Below are positions 9,283-16,352 of a stretch of DNA of 33,701 nucleotides, one piece after another (position 1 is the stretch's first letter; every line of letters starts with the position of its first letter). Source of the stretch: CAYWPG01 sp964460035 (GTDB lineage Bacteria; Pseudomonadota; Gammaproteobacteria; Nitrococcales; AK92). Position numbers and translations under genes: made by a program. Under the pieces are notes generated by a model. That model saw only the letters and a program-made list of their open reading frames with translations, had not been told where the DNA came from and did no database searches. Location: positions 1-33,701 of the forward strand of contig CAYWPG010000039.1 in NCBI GenBank assembly GCA_964460035.1, given 5' to 3'.

Positions 9283-9836
9283 CGATCGCCTCCCGTCAAC
9301 TGCTGTCGTAGCGCTTCGCTGAGAGTCCTTTCGGGGTGCTTGCCGCGCTGTCTGAGCTGCAAGTCGCGCACTGCCCACTCGATCAGCAAAGGCAGGTCGC
9401 GCCCAGGCGCCGCAGTCAGCTTCAGGCGCGGCACGGCTATCCCGCACACGTCGATGGTGTCGTAGCGGGGCACAATATCGGCCGCAGCCGGCTTGCCGGT
9501 CGGCAACGCCAAGTCGACGGTACAGTATAACAAAGCCGACTCGGCGATTGCTTCCGTTCCCAAATGCTGGGCAACGTCTACGATCCCCAAGTCGCGTAGC
9601 GAGAGCAGGCCGCGCAGCGGTGGCGGGCAGGCCCCTAGCGCGCCTTGTGCGGTGGGCTGGACTGTGACTGCGTCGTCGGCGACGAGGCGGTGGCCGCGAT
9701 CGAGCAGCCCCAGCGCGGTCTCGCTCTTGCCGGTGCCGCTCGCGCCGGTCAGAAGCACCCCGTGGCCGAAGACTTCGACCAGGGTGCCGGGAATGGTGTG
9801 AGAGTCAGCCGCCGTGCCGCCTTCATGCCCGGGCAC
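9279..9836 (-). CDS. hprK: HprK-like kinase domain, N-terminally short
   Basis: HPr kinase/phosphorylase C-terminal domain only. The P-loop GASGTGKS (residues 31-38), GHRLVADDAV with Asp54/Asp55, and the C-terminal GRDLPLLIEWA stretch are family features. Full-length proteobacterial HprK has about 310-320 residues with an N-terminal domain; here ptsN ends only 29 bases before the proposed GTG at 9836, so there is no room for it. The GTG has no clear ribosome site, and an in-frame start inside ptsN (up to 9950) is possible. The family signature normally reads like EIRGLG; here it is SLRDLG (residues 79-84), with Glu replaced by Ser and Gly by Asp. It may phosphorylate Ser46 of the HPr two genes downstream, or may have lost part of its activity. 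Confidence 0.85.
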   Translation of the reverse strand: MPGHEGGTAADSHTIPGTLVEVFGHGVLLTGASGTGKSETALGLLDRGHRLVADDAVTVQPTAQGALGACPPPLRGLLSLRDLGIVDVAQHLGTEAIAESALLYCTVDLALPTGKPAAADIVPRYDTIDVCGIAVPRLKLTAAPGRDLPLLIEWAVRDLQLRQRGKHPERTLSEALRQQLTGGDR

Positions 9837-9865
9837 GGGATATGCGCTAGGGGACAGGTCTGCGA

Positions 9866-10336
9866 TCAGGCGATCTTCAGCGCGGCTTGCCAGTTTACCA
9901 GTTCCTTGTAGATCTCTTCCGGGGTTTCCGCCCGACGCAGTCGATCGCACAGGTTCTCGTTGCTGAACATCTCGGCCAGGTCGGCGAGGATCTTCAAGTG
10001 CTCGTCCGTGAAGTGTTCGGGGACGATCAGCGCAAACAGCAGATCGACCGGTTGCTTGTCGAAGGAATCGAAATCGATACCTTCCCGCAGCTTGAGCAGA
10101 GCCCCCACAGCCTTGTCGCTACCCTCGATACGAGCATGCGGCAGCGCGACGCCATGTCCCAAGCCCGTGCTGCCCAGGCGTTCACGCGCCGTCAGCTTAT
10201 TGAACAGCGTGTTGGCGGGAACCAGATCGCTGCTGCCGGCAATCATCTCGCTGAGCAATTCCAGCGCGCGCTTCTTGCTGATGACCTCGGAGTCACATTT
10301 GATTCGGTCCGGACTTATCAGGTCAATAATGTCCAT
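9866..10336 (-). CDS. ptsN: Nitrogen PTS EIIA (PtsN)
   Basis: EIIA-Ntr, 156 residues from the ATG at 10336 (an in-frame TTG at 10348 would add four). It is the terminal phosphate acceptor of the regulatory nitrogen PTS; family members affect potassium transport, sigma-54 genes and stress responses. The phosphorylated histidine is in GHGVALPHARI (His67, matching E. coli His73). AGGA lies just upstream of the ATG. It sits downstream of rpoN and hpf, the usual arrangement, but is separated from hpf by a strong hairpin. Confidence 0.95.
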   Translation of the reverse strand: MDIIDLISPDRIKCDSEVISKKRALELLSEMIAGSSDLVPANTLFNKLTARERLGSTGLGHGVALPHARIEGSDKAVGALLKLREGIDFDSFDKQPVDLLFALIVPEHFTDEHLKILADLAEMFSNENLCDRLRRAETPEEIYKELVNWQAALKIA

Positions 10337-10373
10337 TTTTCCTGCCAATACGCTGCCATCGGGGGCTGGTTAG

Positions 10374-10437
10374 TGGAATATCGCTGCCCGACTGTTCTGC
10401 GCAAGCATAGCAGTCGGGCAGCTTTTAGCCTATTCCA
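10374..10437. repeat. Strong nested inverted repeat between hpf and ptsN
   Basis: GCTGCCCGACTG (10383-10394) and CAGTCGGGCAGC (10411-10422) are a perfect 12-bp inverted repeat with a 16-base loop. Outside it, TGGAATA (10374-10380) and TATTCCA (10431-10437) form a second 7-bp arm pair that covers the hpf stop codon. On the plus strand the stem is followed by TTTT, so in the sense (minus) mRNA the stem is preceded by AAAA and has no U-run after it. It could be a processing or attenuation element between hpf and ptsN, or a terminator for antisense transcription. Confidence 0.75.
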
Positions 10438-10756
10438 CCAGTGCGCGGTGGATTGGGCCTTCGCTACGGTGGTGATCCGTCAGTTTTTCCTTGTGTTTTA
10501 CGACCTGCCGATCGAGTTTATCGATCAAGGAGTCGATAGCGGCATACATGTCGGAATCCACCGCATCCGCGAACAGATGGCCGCCGCTGAGGCGGATGGA
10601 TGCCTCGGCCTTCTGTTCCAACTTTTCCACTGTAAGCACGACATGTACGTTGACAACGTTGTCGAAATGCCGCTCCAGCCTGGCGAACTTGGTACTAACG
10701 TAGTCCCGCAATGCCTTGGTAACGTCCACATGATGCCCGGTGATATTGATCTGCAT
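10430..10756 (-). CDS. hpf: Ribosome hibernation promoting factor (short HPF)
   Basis: Short-form HPF/YfiA family protein, 108 residues. It binds the 30S decoding centre in stationary phase and promotes 100S dimers. The sequence begins MQINITGHHVDVTKALRDYV and contains KLEQKAEASIRLSGGHLFADA, both characteristic. An AAGGAGG ribosome site lies five bases before the ATG. It is 40 bases downstream of rpoN and is likely co-transcribed with it, the standard gammaproteobacterial order. The C-terminal ribosome-dimerisation domain of long HPFs is absent. Confidence 0.95.
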   Translation of the reverse strand: MQINITGHHVDVTKALRDYVSTKFARLERHFDNVVNVHVVLTVEKLEQKAEASIRLSGGHLFADAVDSDMYAAIDSLIDKLDRQVVKHKEKLTDHHRSEGPIHRALVE

Positions 10757-10796
10757 GCGGCCTCCTTGTGTTGCCTCAAGCGGGTCGGACAACTGT

Positions 10797-12275
10797 TCAC
10801 GCCAGGCGCTTGCGCTCGGTGGACGAGGCGATGGCCATAGCTTCTCGGTACTTTGCCACGGTGCGCCGCGCAACATTGATACCTTCGCTGCGAAGCAGCT
10901 CGGTCAGGCGGCTGTCGCTCAAGGGGCGCGACGCATCTTCGGAGGCGATGAGCCGGCGAATGCGGGCGCGGATGGCGGTGGCGGAGCATTCGCCTCCGTC
11001 CACCGTCTGCACGTGGCTGGAGAAAAAGTACTTAAACTCGAAAGTGCCGCGCGGCGTATGCATGTATTTCTGGGTCGTGATCCGAGAGATGGTGGACTCG
11101 TGCATTTCCACCTCTTCGGCAACCTCGCGCAACACCAGCGGCTGCATGGCTTCTTCGCCGTGCTCAAGAAAGCCCTCCTGATGCTTGACGATGCAGCGGG
11201 CTACTTTGAGCAGGGTGTCATTGCGGCTGCGCAGACTTTTCAGAAACCACCGGGCTTCCTGAAGATGATTACGTAATGTCGTGTTGTCGGCACTGCTGTC
11301 GGCCCGGCGCACCAGGCTGGCGTAGTAGCTGTTGATGCGGAGCTTCGGTGTGGCTTCTCGGTTCAGCTCCACTTGCCAGACCCCTCGATGCTTGCGGACA
11401 AAGACGTCCGGGACGACGTACTCGGTACGCGGAGCGCTGAACTGCGAGCCGGGGCGCGGGTTAAGCCCTTGGATCAGCACGATTACCGCCTTCAGATCGT
11501 CTTCCGTCAGCTTCATTCGGCGCATAAGCTGAGCGTACTGACGATTGACCAGCAGGTCCAGGTGTTTGTCGACCAGCTCCAGCGCCATGGGCTGCCAGGG
11601 AGACTCCAAGTCCAGCGTCTTGAGCTGGATGAGCAACGCTTCGCGCGGATCGCGGGCGGCAACGCCGACCGGGTCGAAGCGCTGTACCCGCCGCAGGACG
11701 ACCTCGATCTCGTCCATATCCAGGTCCCACTCCGCCGGGAGGCTGGCCCGGATGTCTTCCAGCGAGCAGCTCAGGTAGCCGTCTTCACGTATGGCGTCGA
11801 TGATCGCTTCGGCCACTGCCGCGTCGCGCTCAGAGAAGCGGCTAAGATTGGCCTGCCAGCGCAGGTGCTCGCGCAGACTCCCATTGGCATCCGCCTGGTT
11901 TTCCAATGGGTCGCGCTGGTCATCGGGGTCGCCCACGCTGTACGCGGTGGTGCCGTCGTAGACATCGTCCCAGGCCGAGTCGACCGGCAGCTCGTCGGGA
12001 ATGGCGTCGGTGGCCGCTACGCCGGGAGTCTCGGCATACTCATCGGCTCCGACCAGGGAATTGGTTTCGCCCGCAGGCTCGACAAGCGCCAGCGCGACCT
12101 CGTCGGTACGCTGCTCGACATCTTCGGCCAGCTCAAGCATCAAGTTGGAGTCCAGTACCTGCTGAATTTCAGCCTGCAGGTCAAGCGAAGACAACTGCAA
12201 CAGACGGATGGCCTGCTGCAGCTGCGGGGTCATCGTTAACTGCTGGCCAAGGCGAATCTGTAGTGACTGCTTCAT
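10797..12275 (-). CDS. rpoN: RNA polymerase sigma-54 factor
   Basis: Sigma-54, 492 residues (E. coli 477). Region I at the N-terminus is glutamine/leucine rich (LTMTPQLQQAIRLLQLSSLDLQ), followed by a variable acidic region II (about residues 55-115). The core-binding and helix-turn-helix parts include LREVAEEVEMHESTISR and the conserved TQKYM...FEFKYFFSSHV segment. The RpoN box ARRTVAKYR is at residues 469-477 and recognises the -24 promoter element. The ATG has GGGAGG upstream. It sits between lptB and hpf, as in most Gammaproteobacteria, and is probably read from the kds/lpt transcript plus a possible local promoter in the 140-base gap. Confidence 0.97.
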   Translation of the reverse strand: MKQSLQIRLGQQLTMTPQLQQAIRLLQLSSLDLQAEIQQVLDSNLMLELAEDVEQRTDEVALALVEPAGETNSLVGADEYAETPGVAATDAIPDELPVDSAWDDVYDGTTAYSVGDPDDQRDPLENQADANGSLREHLRWQANLSRFSERDAAVAEAIIDAIREDGYLSCSLEDIRASLPAEWDLDMDEIEVVLRRVQRFDPVGVAARDPREALLIQLKTLDLESPWQPMALELVDKHLDLLVNRQYAQLMRRMKLTEDDLKAVIVLIQGLNPRPGSQFSAPRTEYVVPDVFVRKHRGVWQVELNREATPKLRINSYYASLVRRADSSADNTTLRNHLQEARWFLKSLRSRNDTLLKVARCIVKHQEGFLEHGEEAMQPLVLREVAEEVEMHESTISRITTQKYMHTPRGTFEFKYFFSSHVQTVDGGECSATAIRARIRRLIASEDASRPLSDSRLTELLRSEGINVARRTVAKYREAMAIASSTERKRLA

Positions 12276-12415
12276 GATCAGGCCTCCCCCATTGTGGAGC
12301 AGGGCCGGACGCAGCCGGGGTTCTTACAGGTGCTGAGAATCGACATGGTATAACGCAATGCTAGCCCAAATCTCGATGCTCGCCAAAGCGAGGCGTCACG
12401 GCGGTATAGTTGGAT

Positions 12416-13141
12416 TTATAGCCGGAAGCTCTCACCGAGGTAGACCTCCCGCACTTGCTTGTTGGCCAGCACTTCCTCTGGACGTCCGGCGGCGATCACG
12501 TGCCCGCCACTTAGGATATACGCGCGTTCGCAGATGCCCAGGGTCTCGCGCACATTATGGTCGGTTATCAGTACGCCGATGCCGCGCGCGGTTAGCTGGC
12601 GAACGATATGCTGGATGTCTATGACAGAGATAGGGTCGACGCCGGCGAATGGCTCATCCAGCAGAATGAAGGCCGGATCGGCCGCCAGCGCGCGGGCGAT
12701 TTCCACCCGACGGCGCTCGCCGCCCGAGAGGCTGATGCCGGCCTGGTCGCGCAGATGGCCTATGTTGAACTCCTGCAGCAGCTCTTCGAGTATGCGCTCG
12801 CGCCCCGGGCGGTCCAAGTCCTTGCGCAGCTCGAGGATGGCGCGAATGTTGTCAGCCACGCTGAGCTTGCGAAAAACGGACGCTTCTTGAGGCAGGTAGC
12901 CTATGCCGCGGCGGGCGCGCTCATGCATGGGCAGGTGTGTGATGTCGGTGCCGTCCAGCTCGATTCGGCCGCTATCGGCCGGCACCAGGCCCACTATCAT
13001 GTAGAAGCAGGTGGTTTTGCCGGCGCCATTGGGCCCGAGCAAGCCGACTACTTCGCCGCTGGCGATCTCCACGGTGGCGCTCTTGACGACGTTGCGCCGC
13101 CGATAGCTCTTGCTTAGCTCGGATGCGATCAAGCGGCTCAC
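12416..13141 (-). CDS. lptB: LPS export ABC transporter ATPase LptB
   Basis: ATPase of the LptB2FGC complex that extracts lipopolysaccharide from the inner membrane; 241 residues, the same as E. coli. Walker A is GPNGAGKT (residues 36-43), the signature is LSGGERRR, Walker B is AFILLDEPFAG, and the switch histidine is in ITDHNVRET. Its ATG overlaps the end of lptA by 4 bases. A 140-base gap to rpoN holds a weak stem (CTCGC 12379-12383 with GCGAG 12388-12392) without a U-run. Confidence 0.97.
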   Translation of the reverse strand: MSRLIASELSKSYRRRNVVKSATVEIASGEVVGLLGPNGAGKTTCFYMIVGLVPADSGRIELDGTDITHLPMHERARRGIGYLPQEASVFRKLSVADNIRAILELRKDLDRPGRERILEELLQEFNIGHLRDQAGISLSGGERRRVEIARALAADPAFILLDEPFAGVDPISVIDIQHIVRQLTARGIGVLITDHNVRETLGICERAYILSGGHVIAAGRPEEVLANKQVREVYLGESFRL

Positions 13142-13650
13142 TGATCGTCACTCTCCTCTTCGCGCGGGAAGAAGGTAATGCGTGTGCGGCGCTCGCCCTC
13201 GCCCTTGGCAACGACTGTTTCGGCGGCAAGGTCGTAGTGAATGTTGTCGCCGGTGAACTCGTTGCGTCCCTGCCAGAGGGTGGCGCCGCCCGAGAGTATC
13301 ACGTGCTCCCGCTCGCCGGCGTGATACTCCATGCGCGGTGCGCGCGCCCGGACCGGCTGGGCGTCGCGCTGGCGCCGCTCGAATTCGGCCAAGTTGCCTT
13401 CCACGACCACGCGCTCGAGTTCGCGCGTGGCGGAAGTGTAAACGGTCATCCGGTCGCCGGTGATTACCATATCGCCCTGAGTGAGCACTACGTTCCCGGT
13501 ATAGACGCCGGTTCCGGTGGTCTGACTCATCTCCGCCCGGTCGGCTTCCAGCTCGATCGGCAGTCGGCGTTCGCTGGCATGGGCTGGCGCGGCCAGCACC
13601 GCGGCGCCGATGAGTAGCGCCCGCAGCAGACCTGTTCTGTTACGGTTCAT
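13138..13650 (-). CDS. lptA: LPS transport periplasmic bridge protein LptA
   Basis: Periplasmic OstA/LptA beta-jellyroll protein of 170 residues that forms the LPS bridge between LptC and LptD. It has a signal peptide with likely cleavage after APAHA (about residue 25), then ERRLPIELEADRAEMSQ and GVYTGNVVLTQGDMVITGDR, the family core. The charged C-terminal tail (REEESDDQ) is variable in the family. The start lies inside the end of lptC (11-base overlap) and the stop overlaps lptB, giving a compact lptC-lptA-lptB set. Confidence 0.95.
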   Translation of the reverse strand: MNRNRTGLLRALLIGAAVLAAPAHASERRLPIELEADRAEMSQTTGTGVYTGNVVLTQGDMVITGDRMTVYTSATRELERVVVEGNLAEFERRQRDAQPVRARAPRMEYHAGEREHVILSGGATLWQGRNEFTGDNIHYDLAAETVVAKGEGERRTRITFFPREEESDDQ

Positions 13651-14206
13651 AGCGAGCCCTTACTCTCGATTGCAGCTCCACACGTTCCTGATCCAGCCAG
13701 ATGCGCGCGCCTACTCCCTGAATATAGCTGCCAGTGTCCTGGCGCAGCAGGGCGGCCTGATCGGTGTGGGCCTGATTCTGCGCGGGCAGCAGGTGGACCT
13801 CCGAGGTATCTAGCCATAGCGCTGGATTCTGTTCGCTCGCTGGCCGCCACAGGTTCACCTCGCCCAGCAACAGCACGTGCTCGCCCTCGTCCCAGGCCCG
13901 GCCGCGTTCGGCGACACCATACCAGTTCGCGCCCTCGGCACTGAAGAACTCCACCTGCGGGGCCTCGAACTCCCAATGCTCGGTTGCCGGGAAGTGCAGC
14001 ATGCGCTCTGCCTGCAAGCGATACGACCAGCGGCCCGAGGCATCGCTGCCCATCAGGGTGAAGTGCGCGACGTAGTAATCGGTATCGGGCGGCGGCGAGC
14101 TTTCCGCCTCGTCCTGGGACGGCGGCCTATCGTCGAACATCAGCCACGCCAGCAGTGCCAGGACCATGGCAGATACCAGAGTAAACCAGCGTTTACTGCG
14201 GAACAT
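13640..14206 (-). CDS. lptC: LPS export system protein LptC
   Basis: A bitopic inner-membrane protein of 188 residues (E. coli 191) that takes LPS from LptB2FG and passes it to LptA. One N-terminal helix (about residues 7-24) is followed by a low-complexity acidic/proline linker and a beta-rich periplasmic domain (YYVAHFTLMGSDASGRWSYRL). Sequence conservation in the family is low; the assignment rests on this fold pattern, size and position between kdsC and lptA. It overlaps kdsC by 14 bases. Confidence 0.9.
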   Translation of the reverse strand: MFRSKRWFTLVSAMVLALLAWLMFDDRPPSQDEAESSPPPDTDYYVAHFTLMGSDASGRWSYRLQAERMLHFPATEHWEFEAPQVEFFSAEGANWYGVAERGRAWDEGEHVLLLGEVNLWRPASEQNPALWLDTSEVHLLPAQNQAHTDQAALLRQDTGSYIQGVGARIWLDQERVELQSRVRARYEP

Positions 14207-14759
14207 AGCGCTCCAACATATCCTGCAAGCGTCCCTGCGAGGCGAGGATCAGCTCGCAGATCTCGCGGACGGCGCCCATGCCGCCATGGTTCCGCGTCTG
14301 CCAGTGGGCGTGGTGACGTACCCAGGGGTGAGCATTGGCGACTGCCACGGCAAGACCGACTCGGGCCAGCAGCGGGATGTCCACCAGGTCGTCGCCGGCG
14401 TATGCGATGGCATCCAGCGGCAATGCCAGCAGCTCGGCAAGCTCCTGCAGCGCCGGCAGTTTCTCTTTCTGCCCTTGCAGGACGTACCGGATGCCCAGCT
14501 CGCGTGCCCGCTGCTCGACGATGTTCGAACTGCGCGCCGTGATTATGGCAACGTCGAGCCCTGCCTCCAGCATCATGCTGATGCCCTTACCGTCCAGAAT
14601 GTGGAAGGCTTTCATCAGCTCGCCGTTGTTGCCCATGTAAATGTGGCCGTCGGTGAGTACGCCATCTACATCCAGCGCAAGCAGCTTGATTCGCGCGGCA
14701 CGCTCTTGGACATCGGGGTTGGGCCGTTCGCAGCTGGCAAAGGCGAATTGATCGTGCAT
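14193..14759 (-). CDS. kdsC: 3-deoxy-D-manno-octulosonate 8-phosphate phosphatase KdsC
   Basis: HAD-family phosphatase releasing Kdo from Kdo-8-phosphate in the LPS core pathway. From the ATG at 14759 it has 188 residues, the same as E. coli; a GTG at 14780 is a less likely alternative. HAD motif I is DVDGVLTDG, motif II is in AIITARSS, the lysine is in QGQKEKLPAL, and motif IV is YAGDDLVDIPLL. It begins 4 bases after the kdsD stop, so the two Kdo enzymes are coupled. Confidence 0.96.
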   Translation of the reverse strand: MHDQFAFASCERPNPDVQERAARIKLLALDVDGVLTDGHIYMGNNGELMKAFHILDGKGISMMLEAGLDVAIITARSSNIVEQRARELGIRYVLQGQKEKLPALQELAELLALPLDAIAYAGDDLVDIPLLARVGLAVAVANAHPWVRHHAHWQTRNHGGMGAVREICELILASQGRLQDMLERYVPQ

Positions 14760-14763
14760 CGGC

Positions 14764-15801
14764 TTACACAACTCCCGCACGCAACAGGTCGTGCATGTTC
14801 AGCGCGCCAACCAGCCGTTCCTCGTCATCGACGACCAGCAAGGCGTTGATTTTGTACTCTTCCATAAGCGCGAGCGCCTCGGCTGCCAGCTGCTTGGGGC
14901 GTACGGTCTTCGCTCGGGGGGTCATGACTTGCGAGACGGGCGTGTGATGAATATCCAGCGCCTTGTCCAGCGTGCGGCGCAGGTCGCCGTCGGTGAACAC
15001 GCCGAGCAGCCGGTTGTCGGCATCGACGACCGCGGTCATGCCCAGTCCTTTGCGGCTCATCTCCAGCAGCGCGTCGGCCAGCAATGTCTCGGCCCCCACG
15101 CGCGGCAAGCGCTCGCCGGTATGCATCAGATCCTCGATCAAGAGCAGCAGGCGGCGTCCAAGGCGGCCGCCGGGATGCGAGCGGGCGAAGTCCTCCGCAG
15201 TGAAGCCCCGCGCCTCCAGTAGCGCCACCGCCAGCGCATCGCCCATGGCCAGTGCAGCGGTGGTGCTGGCAGTCGGCGCCAGCCCGAGCGGACAAGCTTC
15301 CTTCGCCACGCTGACGTTTATATGCGCGCTGGCGGCACGCGCCAGAGTCGAGTGCGGATTGCCGGTCAATGCAATCAGCGGTACGCGCAGGCGCTTGAGC
15401 AGCGGCAGAATCGTTACCAGCTCCTCGGTCTCGCCCGAGTTGGATAGCGCCACGACCACATCCTGTGGCGTGATCATGCCCAGGTCGCCGTGGCTGGCTT
15501 CGCCGGGGTGTACGAAAAACGACGGCGTCCCGGTGCTGGCCAGCGTAGCGGCGAGCTTGCTGCCAATGTGGCCGGACTTGCCCATGCCGGTGACGACCAC
15601 ACGGCCCGCACACGCCAGAATGAGGCGGCAGGCCTGGGTGAAGCTGTCGTCGAGGCGGCTCGTCAGCTCGCGCACGGCGTCCGCTTCGGTAACGAGCACG
15701 GCGTGTGCCAGTTCGCGCAGCCGGGCATCGCTGATTCTAGCGCCAGGCCCGCTGTCTTCGTGGCCTGTCAACGGGGGGAGGATCTTATCCTGTTCGATCA
15801 T
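14764..15801 (-). CDS. kdsD: D-arabinose 5-phosphate isomerase KdsD
   Basis: Converts ribulose-5-phosphate to arabinose-5-phosphate, the first committed step to Kdo. An N-terminal SIS domain (GKSGHIGSKLAATLASTGTP, HGDLGMI, SNSGETEE) is followed by two CBS domains (LMHTGERLPRV..., FTDGDLRR, VMTPRAKTV). From the ATG at 15801 it has 345 residues (E. coli 328). An in-frame GTG at 15912 would add 37 residues of non-conserved composition and is less likely. The yrbG exchanger gene that lies upstream in enterics is not seen. A roughly 550-base divergent region separates it from mlaF. Confidence 0.94.
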   Translation of the reverse strand: MIEQDKILPPLTGHEDSGPGARISDARLRELAHAVLVTEADAVRELTSRLDDSFTQACRLILACAGRVVVTGMGKSGHIGSKLAATLASTGTPSFFVHPGEASHGDLGMITPQDVVVALSNSGETEELVTILPLLKRLRVPLIALTGNPHSTLARAASAHINVSVAKEACPLGLAPTASTTAALAMGDALAVALLEARGFTAEDFARSHPGGRLGRRLLLLIEDLMHTGERLPRVGAETLLADALLEMSRKGLGMTAVVDADNRLLGVFTDGDLRRTLDKALDIHHTPVSQVMTPRAKTVRPKQLAAEALALMEEYKINALLVVDDEERLVGALNMHDLLRAGVV

Positions 15802-15919
15802 GCTCAGCGTCTGACTCCGCAGTAACGCAGTGGTTGGGGTAGTGCCAGAGGAATTCTCAGCCCGCTCCGCTATTGGCGCCGCGGAGGCGTACCGTCGCCA
15901 GCGCTCGCTCACGCATTGT

Positions 15920-15989
15920 TATCGGTTCGCAGAGGCGATGAGCTTTCCAGTGCGCCATTTTACGCGAGATATGGACGGTCGAACCGATA
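15920..15989. promoter_or_regulatory. Spaced 10-bp inverted repeat flanking a candidate kdsD promoter
   Basis: TATCGGTTCG (15920-15929) and CGAACCGATA (15980-15989) are perfect inverted copies, 60 bases centre to centre, which is close to a whole number of helical turns. Between them, on the minus strand, TAAAAT (15962-15957) is a good -10 candidate for kdsD; a weak -35-like TTCGAC falls within the right-hand arm. The geometry suggests paired operator half-sites or an RNA stem, but no regulator is known to me for this sequence. Confidence 0.45.
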
Positions 15990-16238
15990 CTCCTTCTTCA
16001 CTTTTTGTCCCAACTTACGGCAGCAGCGCGCCAGGTCAGGTCGAGTCCGAGCGCAGGCACGCCGCGTCGCCGCGGCTGTTAGGGCGTGCCGCCCAGACTG
16101 GGGCGGCAGGATCGCGCTTGGCGGGCATGCGATTGCCGATCCGTCATCATAGCCGGGCACGGCAGTGGGCGCACCTGGGAGCAGCGCCATGGGGGAGGCG
16201 TTTCCTGACGGGAGCGCGGCGCGGGCCAGGCTCGCGGT

Positions 16239-16268
16239 TTGACTCGTTCCCGGCGCATACCCGATACT
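16239..16268 (+). promoter_or_regulatory. Candidate sigma-70 promoter of the mla operon
   Basis: TTGACT (16239-16244) and GATACT (16263-16268) with an 18-base spacer, matching the consensus at 5/6 and 4/6. Transcription would begin near 16275, about 80 bases before the mlaF ATG. Confidence 0.5.
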
Positions 16269-16318
16269 CCAGCGGTTCACCGCTGGAATTGGCGGTTGCA
16301 GGGGCCGTTGCCACGGCC
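16268..16318 (+). repeat. Two tandem hairpins in the mlaF leader
   Basis: TCCAGCGG (16268-16275) and CCGCTGGA (16280-16287) form a perfect 8-bp stem with a TTCA loop. It is followed by GGCCG (16303-16307) pairing with CGGCC (16314-16318). Neither is followed by a T-run. They lie between the candidate promoter and the start codon and could affect stability or translation of the leader. Confidence 0.5.
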
Positions 16319-16352
16319 GCCATGGCAAATGCGGCGCATCCCGGGGCACCGA

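Noticed and set aside
12379..12392. Terminator between lptB and rpoN
   Set aside because: Only a 5-bp stem and no U-run in the direction of transcription.
15802..15912. 37-residue N-terminal extension of KdsD
   Set aside because: Low-complexity, not typical of the family; the ATG at 15801 gives a normal size. It cannot be fully excluded.
15960..16230. Possible remnant of a yrbG-type exchanger gene between kdsD and mlaF
   Set aside because: No transmembrane-like or exchanger-like sequence could be read in any frame.
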